From CAVZTX01 sp963778375 (GTDB lineage Bacteria; Chloroflexota; Ktedonobacteria; Ktedonobacterales; Ktedonobacteraceae): a DNA stretch of 64,000 nt. This document shows positions 1-7,422 of this stretch, in pieces. The stretch covers positions 297,150 to 361,149 of the forward strand of contig CAVZTX010000001.1 of NCBI GenBank assembly GCA_963778375.1, in the 5' to 3' direction. The notes below the pieces were generated by a model. That model saw only the letters and a program-made list of their open reading frames with translations, was not told the origin of the DNA and searched no databases. The translations under genes and the position numbers were made by a program. The first letter of the stretch is position 1, and each line of letters starts with the position of its first letter.

Positions 1-234
1 ATCAATGGCCGAGATATGATCAGCATCGAATGCGTGACGCAGACCAAAAGTATAGGCTGTCAATGCCAGGAGCAACAAGGCGGGATGGCTGCCGAACACA
101 ATAAAAGCAAGAATCCAAGCCAATGCATTATAGGCTATCAGAAACCCGTAAATACCGATGACTCTATGACGTACCTCGGGCGAACTTTGCTGAAACACCC
201 TTCTGAGTCCTGAGACACCAAAGTTACTGCTCAT
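1..234 (-). CDS. NiCoT-family nickel/cobalt permease, N-terminal part
   Basis: The first 78 codons of a gene that runs off the left edge. Reading the minus strand from the ATG at 234 gives a cytoplasmic N-terminus (MSSNFGVSGLRR), a hydrophobic segment, a second hydrophobic segment, and then LRHAFDADHISAID at the window edge. The HAFDADHI-AID motif is the signature of helix II in HoxN/NixA-type permeases and carries the metal-selectivity His and Asp residues. The family moves Ni2+ or Co2+ into the cell at high affinity. AAGGAGG lies 4 nt before the ATG. The remaining helices are outside the window, so substrate preference cannot be judged. A Nur-like box sits on its promoter, which favours nickel. 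Confidence 0.88.
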   Translation of the reverse strand, partial: MSSNFGVSGLRRVFQQSSPEVRHRVIGIYGFLIAYNALAWILAFIVFGSHPALLLLALTAYTFGLRHAFDADHISAID

Positions 235-391
235 GAAGCCTCCTTATAGGCAGCAGCACCTGCTGAGAAATAATGTGAATGAGACGATACAACGATGAAG
301 TAATTTCCATTATTCTGTACTACGAGGTCAATCTACAAGGTTCCTACCGGAAGTAGACGTTGCTGTTCATGGCAACAGGTACGCTCTTATG

Positions 392-432
392 AGTATACTC
401 TAGAAAAATGCCCAATTGCAATAGTTTCGCAA
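392..432 (-). promoter_or_regulatory. NiCoT promoter overlapped by a Nur-like box
   Basis: On the minus strand TTGCAA (421-416) and TATACT (397-392) form a sigma-70 type promoter with an 18-bp spacer. TTGCGA-N5-TTGCAA (432-416) covers the -35 element. The Fur-family nickel regulator Nur of Streptomyces is reported to bind TTGCAA-N5-TTGCAA, so 11 of 12 conserved bases match. Placement on the -35 fits repression when nickel is replete. The regulator itself is not in the window. The transcript would have a leader of roughly 150 nt. Confidence 0.5.
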
Positions 433-616
433 TAGCATTTATTTGCATATAGAAGGAGTTCTCAAATGCATGAGGAAGTTGTTGGAGCAATTAGATGAGA
501 GCAAGAAACTTCAAACTTAGTAATCACTTTCACGCTCCTACATTTGAGCTTTTAGCAACTGGGTACCGTAACTCTTGCTGGAAGGTAATGCAGTTGTAAA
601 GACAGAGCTTCTTATA

Positions 617-645
617 TTGACATCGATAGTAGTCAGCAGTATGCT
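617..645 (+). promoter_or_regulatory. Sigma-70 type promoter of the VKOR gene
   Basis: A perfect -35 TTGACA (617-622), a 17-bp spacer and -10 TATGCT (640-645). Transcription should start near 652, about 40 nt before the VKOR start codon at 691. Confidence 0.6.
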
Positions 646-690
646 ATCTCCGTCAGACCTATGCATACGACAATAATTAAGAAGGTCAAT

Positions 691-1188
691 ATGAGAACCA
701 TACAACGCCAAAAATCTCAGCTACTCTTGCTCATACTTTCCCTCATAGGAATAGGCATCGCCATCTATCTAACCGCCGTGCATTATGAAAATGTACCCCT
801 GATCTGTTCTTCCAGTGGAATCGTCGATTGCGCTCGTGTTCTCTCTAGTTCATACTCAGTCGTTCCTGGTACCACAATCCCCATCGCAGTGCCCGGTCTT
901 GTGTGGTGTGTTATCAGCGCGGCCCTCGCTATCATCGGATTGCGCTTGCAGCCAATCCCTCGCTGGTTGCGCACAACACAATTTGCTCTTTCCCTCTCAG
1001 GTATGTTAGCCGTTCTTTACCTGGTCTACGTGGAAATTGTGCGCCTCCATACCATTTGTGCCTGGTGTACTGGCCTGCACGTCATCATCCTTGCAATGTT
1101 TCTAATCACACTTGTTCAACTACAACAGCCAGAAGCTGATGTAGAGGTTGAAAGCGAGCAATCCAGGATCACTTCAGGCTCCCGATAA
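691..1188 (+). CDS. Vitamin K epoxide reductase (VKOR) family membrane protein
   Basis: 165 residues with four predicted membrane helices. The first loop carries CSSSGIVDC, the pair of loop cysteines of bacterial VKOR, followed by SSSYSVVPG. The redox centre is CAWC in TICAWCTGLH before the last helix. Bacterial VKOR homologues reoxidise a DsbA-like partner and pass electrons to quinone, replacing DsbB. An earlier ATG exists at 661, but GAAGG at 681-685 is well placed for the ATG at 691. The convergent next gene encodes a thioredoxin-fold protein with a WCPLC motif, a natural partner. The VKOR fold is clear; the partnership is inferred from position. Confidence 0.9.
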   Translation: MRTIQRQKSQLLLLILSLIGIGIAIYLTAVHYENVPLICSSSGIVDCARVLSSSYSVVPGTTIPIAVPGLVWCVISAALAIIGLRLQPIPRWLRTTQFALSLSGMLAVLYLVYVEIVRLHTICAWCTGLHVIILAMFLITLVQLQQPEADVEVESEQSRITSGSR

Positions 1189-1206
1189 AGCGCAATGTTA
1201 GAGGGT

Positions 1207-1232
1207 GTCATCCTGAGCGGAGCGAAGGATCT
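1207..1232. repeat. Dispersed element, GTCATCCTGAGCG..GCGAAGGATCT type
   Basis: A short imperfect palindromic element between the convergent VKOR and DUF929 genes. The same core occurs at 8986-9012 (inside a gene) and 9603-9629, with a degenerate copy near 9559. It may also act as a barrier between the two converging transcripts. Confidence 0.75.
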
Positions 1233-1272
1233 GCGTGGCCCCACTCCCCAATCGCTCCAAAGGCTAGAGGAC

Positions 1273-2313
1273 CTACTCGCGGCGTACATCCAATACAGCC
1301 TCGCCTGCAAGCACCAACAGCGATGAGCCACTCGAAGCTGCATTTACCTGTGGCGTCTTTGACAGTGACGCTTCAATGCTTTGAATCGACGTATCGCTAC
1401 ACACCGCAGAAGGCTGGTTCTTTGTGACCGAACAAATCGCCGCCGTCAGGTAATTGGCCACTCCCAGAACATTCTTTGAAAGCGTGTTTCCCGTAGCGAG
1501 CTGATTGGCAATGTCTTGCATAGAAAGTGGCTGCGAACCTTGATCTTGCGGATTCGTTCTGAGCACAGCAGGATCATAGCTCGCGCTCTCAATCAGATAT
1601 CGTTCCCCAATGTCCATGAAAGGATAGCCATTGATACTGTAACGGTTGAGGATATTTTGCTGAGCCGTGGTTGGGTTTTGCAGGGGATTCCGCTGGTTGT
1701 CAGCATTCTCGATAGGTACGAAATCGATGTAAGAACTGCTATAGTTGCTCCCATAGAAGCTAAATGTGGGAGTATTCGGATAGGAGTCGGTACTTGATGA
1801 CGTAGTTGCATTCAAATTATGGAACGTGCCGAAACGGCTCAGCGCAGCAACCATACTCCACCGTTCAGCCGCACACAGCGGACACCATTCTGCTCCATAG
1901 AAAAACACTTCAGGCTTTCCCGTTGGACCGGTCAGCAACGGCTGTGAGCTTGGAGCGGCTTTAAAAGGATTGGCAACTCCCCCGGTTCCGATCTGTGAAA
2001 GCAGCGTGGGGTCAACCTTCGTAACGGCATTCACTACAGAAGCGGGAGCTACAGTTCGGCCCGTTCCATTACTAGGGCTATTAGAGGATTGCGACGATAT
2101 AAAAATGAAGATAACGACAACCAGGGCAATAACAAGCAACGCTCCGCCTACCAATACCGGTGTTCTGCGATTCGACTTTGGTTGCATTCGCCTCTGGTTG
2201 CGTACCTGAGACTGACCACGGCGGTTGTTATCCTGCTCCCTCTGCCTCTGTTGTTCACGTCGCCTCACTGCCGCCGAACCTTGTGATTTTGACGAACCTC
2301 GTGATTTTGCCAT
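1273..2313 (-). CDS. DUF929-like membrane-anchored thioredoxin-fold protein
   Basis: 346 residues. An Arg/Gln-rich cytoplasmic N-terminus (about residues 1-50) is followed by one membrane helix (VLVGGALLVIALVVVIFIF, about 52-72), so the rest lies outside. At about 137-152, PEVFFYGAEWCPLCAAERW is a thioredoxin-like active site with WCPLC in the CxxC position, as in the DUF929 family. A second Cys pair near the C-terminus (AAICSVTKNQPSAVC) may also be redox active. The role is probably thiol-disulfide exchange at the outer face of the membrane with the adjacent VKOR as electron acceptor; substrate unknown. Confidence 0.82.
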   Translation of the reverse strand: MAKSRGSSKSQGSAAVRRREQQRQREQDNNRRGQSQVRNQRRMQPKSNRRTPVLVGGALLVIALVVVIFIFISSQSSNSPSNGTGRTVAPASVVNAVTKVDPTLLSQIGTGGVANPFKAAPSSQPLLTGPTGKPEVFFYGAEWCPLCAAERWSMVAALSRFGTFHNLNATTSSSTDSYPNTPTFSFYGSNYSSSYIDFVPIENADNQRNPLQNPTTAQQNILNRYSINGYPFMDIGERYLIESASYDPAVLRTNPQDQGSQPLSMQDIANQLATGNTLSKNVLGVANYLTAAICSVTKNQPSAVCSDTSIQSIEASLSKTPQVNAASSGSSLLVLAGEAVLDVRRE

Positions 2314-2380
2314 AGGACCATACTTCCTTATGTACCTAAAATGATTAAATATTTCGCTTTATAGAGGCCAATTGTATCAT

Positions 2381-2402
2381 AGCTTTTCTCTAGAGAATAG
2401 CT
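2381..2402. promoter_or_regulatory. 22-bp palindrome upstream of the DUF929 gene
   Basis: AGCTTTTCTCTAGAGAATAGCT is a palindrome apart from one mismatched pair. It lies just upstream (minus strand) of TGATACAAT (2379-2371), a possible extended -10 with no recognisable -35. This looks like an activator or repressor site for the DUF929 gene. It could instead be a hairpin, since five T residues follow on the plus strand. Confidence 0.35.
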
Positions 2403-2520
2403 TTTTGGAAATCTGTACATGATTGTGACGTTTTTGTTATATCCAAGGTTGCAAATCCACGTTGTCGATCCTGTGATAGATACTGCTGACGAATTCCCTT
2501 TGAATGATCGCCGCCTTCGT

Positions 2521-2566
2521 AGGAACCAGCCTTATCGCGCCCCTGGGGCCGGGTAAGGCTGGTTTC
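2521..2566. repeat. Palindromic dispersed element
   Basis: Arms GGAACCAGCCTTA and TAAGGCTGGTTTCC enclose TCGCGCCCCTGGGGCCGGG. It belongs to the GCGCCCC-cored palindromes seen at many intergenic positions here. It lies between the divergent DUF929 and BNR genes. Confidence 0.65.
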
Positions 2567-2838
2567 CCCAATTCGCCAGCAACATCTGTGGTACAACTGA
2601 TATGAACTCCACCGTTCCACTACGTTATTCTAGGATTCATTCAAAATCACTAAATCTCCTAGTACAACCGCCACAAGTGACACAAGTGACACAAGTGACA
2701 CATTCGCAATCCACTTCCCGCCTCCAGAGCGATATGAGCGGCCATCTGCTTTATTATCTTGACGCACAGGCTTACACTCTTATCAGGAAACACAAATCCT
2801 TTACCAATATGCATACCAACTTCGAGAAGGACACACCC

Positions 2839-3973
2839 ATGTCGCTCACACGAGCACCTTCATCTCAAGACAATCCAAAAGTGAAAATACAGCCTACAAA
2901 ACGTAAACGTTTACTCCGCATGCTCGTATTTCTTTCACTTATTATCCTCCTTCTCGCCGCCTGGCAATTGCTAAACAACCTCGCCAATAGCACCGACCCA
3001 ACAGTAGCAGGCCGTCCACTCTCGAATCCGCACACCCACCTGCACACCATAGCGCTTGGAAATCGGCCCGGCGTCATCTATCTCGGCACCCATTATGGTC
3101 TATTCACCAGTACCGACAGCGGACGTACCTGGCCTCAATCACGCGGCGTACTCAACACGATGATGATCACCTCCATTGCCATCAGCCCCTCCAACCCGAA
3201 CATAGTAGCAGTCATAGCCGTTCCGGTCAGCGGCATCGGAACCCAATCCGGCATCTACTTCAGCCACGACGGCGGAAACACCCTGCAAGCCCACAACCCC
3301 CCAGGACTACCTCTCTCAGCCTATCCCTTTACCGTCCAGGCTCGGTTCAGCCAGCACAGGCAACTTCTATGCCTTCTACAACTACGCAGGCTGGTTCGAG
3401 ACCCGAGACGCAGGCACCCACTGGTATCCCATCACTAGCGGCACCATGTCAAATATGCAAACCCCCTCATTTCTAGCCGACCCAACCAATCCCAACCACC
3501 TCCTGCTCGGCGGAGAGCAAGGCATCTTCGAAAGCTTCGATGACGGCCGTTCCTGGAACCCGATCACGGCTATAAAAGGTTATGTCCTGAGCAGCGTAGC
3601 CTCCCGCACGACTCCACGTACAATCTTCTGCGCCACCGATCAAGCTATATATCGCTGGCTCGATACCAACTCCAATAGTTCCTCTGGCCCACAAATCACC
3701 CGTTTAACCAACCTTCCCATGTCAACCCTACCCACCCGACTTGTCACAGACGCCACCGGCAACATAGTCTACGCCTTATCAGGGCAAGACCTCTGGTATT
3801 CATCAGATAGTGGTACCACATGGCAACATCGCTGGCACTTCGACCGTGCAGACCTCATTTCTCTCGTTATTGATCCACGCAATCCCGATCAGCTTTATGC
3901 CGGATTCTATTTGCCCGCGAAGGTGATATATAGTAGGGATGGCGGGAGAGAGTGGGGAACGTTGACGGAGTGA
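2839..3973 (+). pseudogene. BNR/sialidase-like beta-propeller protein, frameshifted
   Basis: Two consecutive frames together encode one membrane-anchored propeller. Frame 1 from ATG 2839 (AGAAGGA 7 nt upstream) gives a basic N-terminus, one helix (MLVFLSLIILLLAAW), then HTHLHTIAL, LGTHYGLFTSTDSGRTW and IYFSHDGGNT. Homology leaves this frame at about 3336-3341 and continues one base later as LGSASTGNFYAFYNYAGW, then GIFESFDDGRSW and LWYSSDSGTTW, ending at 3973. One extra base around 3338 explains this. The (S/T)xDxGxTW Asp-boxes mark the BNR fold. It is a paralogue of the lipoprotein at 9787, and both retain an HxH and a THYG motif. The defect may be real or a read error. It probably belongs to the copper-type locus that follows. 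Confidence 0.78.
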
Positions 3974-4118
3974 GATTGAACTGGTAAACACCCTACTGTG
4001 AAAAATAGGTACTCCTCCCAATACCCACCTCACTCCATATACCCTATACTATCCTCACATACTATACCCAAAACCCAGGCAACATCGCCTAAATCTAAAG
4101 AAAAGTGAGTGAAGTCTA

Positions 4119-4766
4119 ATGGGTACAAAACATCGTCGCATACAACTCTTAGTTGGCACACTACTCAGTCTGGGACTGCTCGTACTCATGGCAGGAACAG
4201 CACTGGCTCATACACTTCTGCCTTTGCACGCAAAAGTGGATAGTGCTACACCGGCCATCGGCTCAACAGTTACGCAGGCTCCTACAATGGTAACAGTGCA
4301 CACTCTTGAGAACATCAATCCCGACCCGAAGAAAAGCAATCTCTTCGTCTATAGCCCGGCAGGTGACTTGATCAGCCAGGGCAATGCGCAAGTATCTCTT
4401 ACCAACCCAAGGCAAATGTCAGTCGCAATCAAACCTACTGGCGATGGTACCTATGTCGTGCAGTGGATCACGGTATCGGCTGAAGATGGCGACCCCGATC
4501 AAGGTGCCTTTGTTTTTACCGTCAAATCCAGCGTCACTGCGACACCAACCCCTGCTCCAAGTCAGACAACATCCCCCCCAAGCAGTACATCCGGCACAGG
4601 CGGCACACCAATCTGGATACCCATTGTCGTCGGCATCATTGCACTGCTCGTTGGATTAGGTGCTGGACTTGGCCTCGGCAGACGCAGCCGTCCCGCATCC
4701 ATCGCTGCAATGCGCAGAACCATCGCAGCAGAGCAGCAAGAGGAAGCTCCAACAAAGCGACCCTAG
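4119..4766 (+). CDS. CopC-domain membrane-anchored copper-binding protein
   Basis: 215 residues: a signal sequence (about 1-30) ending in ALAHTLL, a CopC/YobA-type beta-sandwich (about 31-140, ending DGDPDQGAFVFTV where the family has DGHxxxGxxxFxV), a Pro/Thr/Ser-rich linker, and a C-terminal helix (WIPIVVGIIALLVGLGAG) with a basic tail. CopC proteins bind Cu outside the membrane and pass it to CopD. Here the second copper-site His of DGH is replaced by Asp (DGD), so affinity may be altered. It is the first intact gene of a run with YtkA-like, two-component and CopC-CopD genes. Confidence 0.82.
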   Translation: MGTKHRRIQLLVGTLLSLGLLVLMAGTALAHTLLPLHAKVDSATPAIGSTVTQAPTMVTVHTLENINPDPKKSNLFVYSPAGDLISQGNAQVSLTNPRQMSVAIKPTGDGTYVVQWITVSAEDGDPDQGAFVFTVKSSVTATPTPAPSQTTSPPSSTSGTGGTPIWIPIVVGIIALLVGLGAGLGLGRRSRPASIAAMRRTIAAEQQEEAPTKRP

Positions 4767-4789
4767 CATAATGGTAGGAATCATAGGAG

Positions 4790-4913
4790 ACAACCATCGT
4801 AGTTAGTAGTGGCATCCCTTGCGGATGCCATGCCGGGCCGCTACCGTGCCAACAAAACGATCCTAGCACAACCATCGTAGTTAGTAGTGGCATCCCTTGC
4901 GGATGCCATGCCG
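4790..4913. repeat. Duplicated 46-bp palindromic element
   Basis: Two identical 46-bp copies, 4790-4835 and 4868-4913, each with the hairpin GGCATCCCTTGCGGATGCC. Weaker similarity extends upstream into the 3' end of the CopC gene (ACAAAGCGACCCTAGCA and ACAAAACGATCCTAGCA), so the duplication started inside that gene. The space between CopC and the YtkA-like gene is made almost entirely of it. Confidence 0.8.
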
Positions 4914-4991
4914 AATAACCACAATGCGGAATGGCTACTATGGTGAATGCCCGCCATGCTCAATGGCATTTCCGAACAGGAGGTATATTCA

Positions 4992-5375
4992 ATGCGTGTC
5001 AGACCTTTTTTCTGGCTTGTGCTTGCTGCATCCTGTCTCGGTGTTCTCATCTTCGCGGCAACTATTCGACCGCATGTGCCTGCCATGATGCAAGTACGTA
5101 TCCAGCACCATCCTGTTTCGATTGGGTTCACGACCCTGGAATTACACCTGACCGACCCCGATGGTCTTCCTATTGAGCAGGCCCATGTGTTTTCAATCGC
5201 GGATATGCTCAATATGCATATGTCGCCACCTCAAGACAATATTCGAGAGGTTGGACACGGGAACTATATAGCACAAATTCAACTGTATATGATAGGGTCA
5301 TGGAAGATTACCATTGGAGCACATGCGGACGGCTTTGATGCCTTACAACAGACGCTATTGGTGCAGGTGCAGTGA
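4992..5375 (+). CDS. YtkA-like domain protein
   Basis: 127 residues from the ATG at 4992, chosen because AGGAGG lies 8 nt upstream; an upstream ATG at 4947 has no such site. One N-terminal helix (FFWLVLAASCLGVLIFAA) anchors or exports the protein. The rest (about 35-125) is a small beta-sandwich of the YtkA type: the family-like stretch FTTLELHLTDPDGLPIEQA, then DMLNMHM, a Met/His-rich loop that could bind copper, and a closing GSWKITIGAHADG. YtkA-like domains commonly occur beside or fused to CopC/CopD proteins, and a related segment ends the fusion protein at 7423. Confidence 0.75.
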   Translation: MRVRPFFWLVLAASCLGVLIFAATIRPHVPAMMQVRIQHHPVSIGFTTLELHLTDPDGLPIEQAHVFSIADMLNMHMSPPQDNIREVGHGNYIAQIQLYMIGSWKITIGAHADGFDALQQTLLVQVQ

Positions 5376-5471
5376 AAAACTGGACACACTTGACTCATAA
5401 GCTTGCCAGGCATATAGTTACGTTGAGTTATCGAGGGCTTTGTCTCAGCAAGCAGGAAGTGAGTACCGGAT

Positions 5472-6530
5472 GTGTCCAGGATTGTTCGTTTCTTGGGGAA
5501 CTTGTTGCGCCGCTGGCACGTCTCCCTGTTTGAAAAAGTTATTCTCGTCAACAGCTTGATGCTAGTGTGCGAGGCGTTAGCAGGACTCTGGATCACAAGC
5601 CATAACCTGGAGGCCCAGCACTACCTGATTGACACGAGCTTCATTGTTGCAGCGACGCTGGTGACCTTGCTGATCAATGTGGTCCTGTTGCGTGCCAGCT
5701 TTCGTCCATTGTTCGGGTTGCTTCGTACAATGCGAGCGGTGAGCGCCGGAAAAACAGATGCGCGCGCCGCTACCGAAACATCTGACCCAGAAATTAGTGA
5801 GTTAGCTCAGGCCTTCAATAACATGCTGAATCAACTGGAGATAACCCGCCGAGAGCAGGCCATGCTGATTCTTCAGGCGCAGGAAGAGGAACGCCGTCGC
5901 GTTGCCCTCGAACTCCATGACGAGAGCAGCCAGAACCTTACCGCGCTGCTAGTGTATACAGAAGTGTTGAGTCAATCTCTCCAGGACTTACCAGAGACGA
6001 CCATTTCAATAGATGGACGGAAACAACTAAATAAGGAACTGCAACACCTGGCCAGCTTGACCCAGCATACGCTTGAAAATATTCGTACCCTGGCTCAACA
6101 ACTTCGACCAAGTGTGCTTGATGACCTCGGTCTGCAGGCGGCATTCCGTTGGCTCGCTGAGGATAGTCGCGAACGTTTGAATCTGCTGGTGGAACTTCAC
6201 CTGGAAGGTGTGAGGGATACTCAGCGGCAGCATCATCAGAGTGCTCTCTATGAAACAACGCTTTTCAGGATTGCGCAGGAGAGCCTCACGAATGTGGCAC
6301 GTCATGCCAACGCGCAGCACGTTAGTATCTCGCTCATGCAGGATGAACAACACATGTGCCTGCAAGTTCGTGATGACGGGCGAGGTTTTGATGCCGCTCA
6401 GCGCCCTACAGGCTTAGGCATTAATGGAATGCGCGAGCGAGCAGCCTTGTTAGGTGGAACGCTTACCATATCATCACAACCAGGTCGGGGAACGACTGTG
6501 GAGGCGGTATTGCCAGTGTCTGTGAGTTAG
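5472..6530 (+). CDS. NarL-type sensor histidine kinase
   Basis: 352 residues with a GTG start. Two membrane helices (about 20-40 and 53-75) enclose a very short outer loop, so the signal is probably sensed in or near the membrane. A HAMP-like segment follows (about 75-130, RPLFGLLRTMRAVSAG), then the HisKA_3 dimerisation domain with phospho-acceptor His in VALELHDESSQ. The HATPase_c domain has TNVARHANA (N box), RDDGRGFD and GLGINGMRERA (G boxes). The partner regulator starts 15 bp downstream. Placement between YtkA-like and CopC-CopD genes suggests it senses envelope copper or redox state; this is inference. Confidence 0.9.
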   Translation: MSRIVRFLGNLLRRWHVSLFEKVILVNSLMLVCEALAGLWITSHNLEAQHYLIDTSFIVAATLVTLLINVVLLRASFRPLFGLLRTMRAVSAGKTDARAATETSDPEISELAQAFNNMLNQLEITRREQAMLILQAQEEERRRVALELHDESSQNLTALLVYTEVLSQSLQDLPETTISIDGRKQLNKELQHLASLTQHTLENIRTLAQQLRPSVLDDLGLQAAFRWLAEDSRERLNLLVELHLEGVRDTQRQHHQSALYETTLFRIAQESLTNVARHANAQHVSISLMQDEQHMCLQVRDDGRGFDAAQRPTGLGINGMRERAALLGGTLTISSQPGRGTTVEAVLPVSVS

Positions 6531-6545
6531 GAGACGTAGTGACAA

Positions 6546-7271
6546 ATGAAGGATGAATCGAGCACAACTTCTCCAATTCGTGTATTGCTCGCCGACGATC
6601 ATGATATCTTGCGACAGGGTCTGAAGCTGCTGTTAAGCTTACAGCAGGATATACAGATTGTGGGTGAAGCACGCACCGGACGTGAGGCTGTAGAAATGAC
6701 ACAGCAACTGAAACCCGATGTCGTAGTCATGGATATCAGCATGACAGATATGGATGGACTCGAGGCTTGTCAAGTTATCCGTACTGAGCAATCAGCAACA
6801 CAGGTTCTGATGCTGACGATGCATGAAAGCGAGGAATATTTTCTGCAAGCGCTGCGTATGGGTGCGGCAGGCTATCTGGTCAAGAAGGTTGCGCCTACGG
6901 AGTTGAGCATGGCAATTCGTGCGATCGAACATGGAGGCGCATTTCTCTATCCAGGTCTGGCAAAGGCCCTCATCCGTACATACATAGCGCGTCCATCAAA
7001 CACAACTGAAGCCGCACCTTCTCACGAGCAGCAAGGAGCGAAAAGTTCGAGTCTCTCTCAAGACCTGCGCGTCCTGACTCCTCGTGAGGTGGAGATACTA
7101 ACGTTGGTAGCTGAGGGTCACACAAACCAGGAAATCGCCGATAAACTGACCTTGAGCATTAAAACCGTCCAGGCTCATCGCGCTAACGTTATGGAGAAGC
7201 TTAGCCTGAACGATATTACGCACCTGGTGCGCTTTGCCGTTCGCCACGGACTCATTCCGCCGGAGCCTTAA
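6546..7271 (+). CDS. NarL/FixJ family response regulator
   Basis: 241 residues. The receiver domain (about 10-130) has the acidic pocket LADDHD, phospho-acceptor Asp in VVVMDISMTDMDG, and the conserved Lys in GYLVKK. A linker of about 40 residues leads to a LuxR-type HTH (about 172-235): LTPREVEILTLVAEGHTNQE, then IKTVQAHRANVMEKL. It is the DNA-binding partner of the preceding kinase and probably controls this copper-type locus. No specific binding site could be assigned. Confidence 0.93.
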   Translation: MKDESSTTSPIRVLLADDHDILRQGLKLLLSLQQDIQIVGEARTGREAVEMTQQLKPDVVVMDISMTDMDGLEACQVIRTEQSATQVLMLTMHESEEYFLQALRMGAAGYLVKKVAPTELSMAIRAIEHGGAFLYPGLAKALIRTYIARPSNTTEAAPSHEQQGAKSSSLSQDLRVLTPREVEILTLVAEGHTNQEIADKLTLSIKTVQAHRANVMEKLSLNDITHLVRFAVRHGLIPPEP

Positions 7272-7422
7272 GCAAGTGATTATCATGAGCTTCTCTGAGC
7301 GCTATAATATGGAAGACTGGTAAATAAGACTTGCAACGTAATAACAAACAGTTTCGTAGCTTGCCTTGCAGGGTGGCCCTTGGGTGCCCTTGGGCTTGCA
7401 CTCTATAGACTGGATAAAGCTA

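Noticed and set aside
661..690. Upstream ATG at 661 for the VKOR gene
   Set aside because: The ATG at 691 has a well-spaced GAAGG, and 661 lies only about 10 nt after the predicted transcription start, leaving no room for a ribosome-binding site.
3388..3402. GGTTCGAGACCC, similar to a tRNA T-loop
   Set aside because: It lies inside the BNR coding region and no cloverleaf forms around it. No tRNA or rRNA gene was found anywhere in the window.
4790..4913. Short CRISPR array
   Set aside because: Only two copies of 46 bp occur with internal hairpins, no third repeat and no cas gene. Similarity runs beyond the repeat into the CopC gene, showing a plain duplication.
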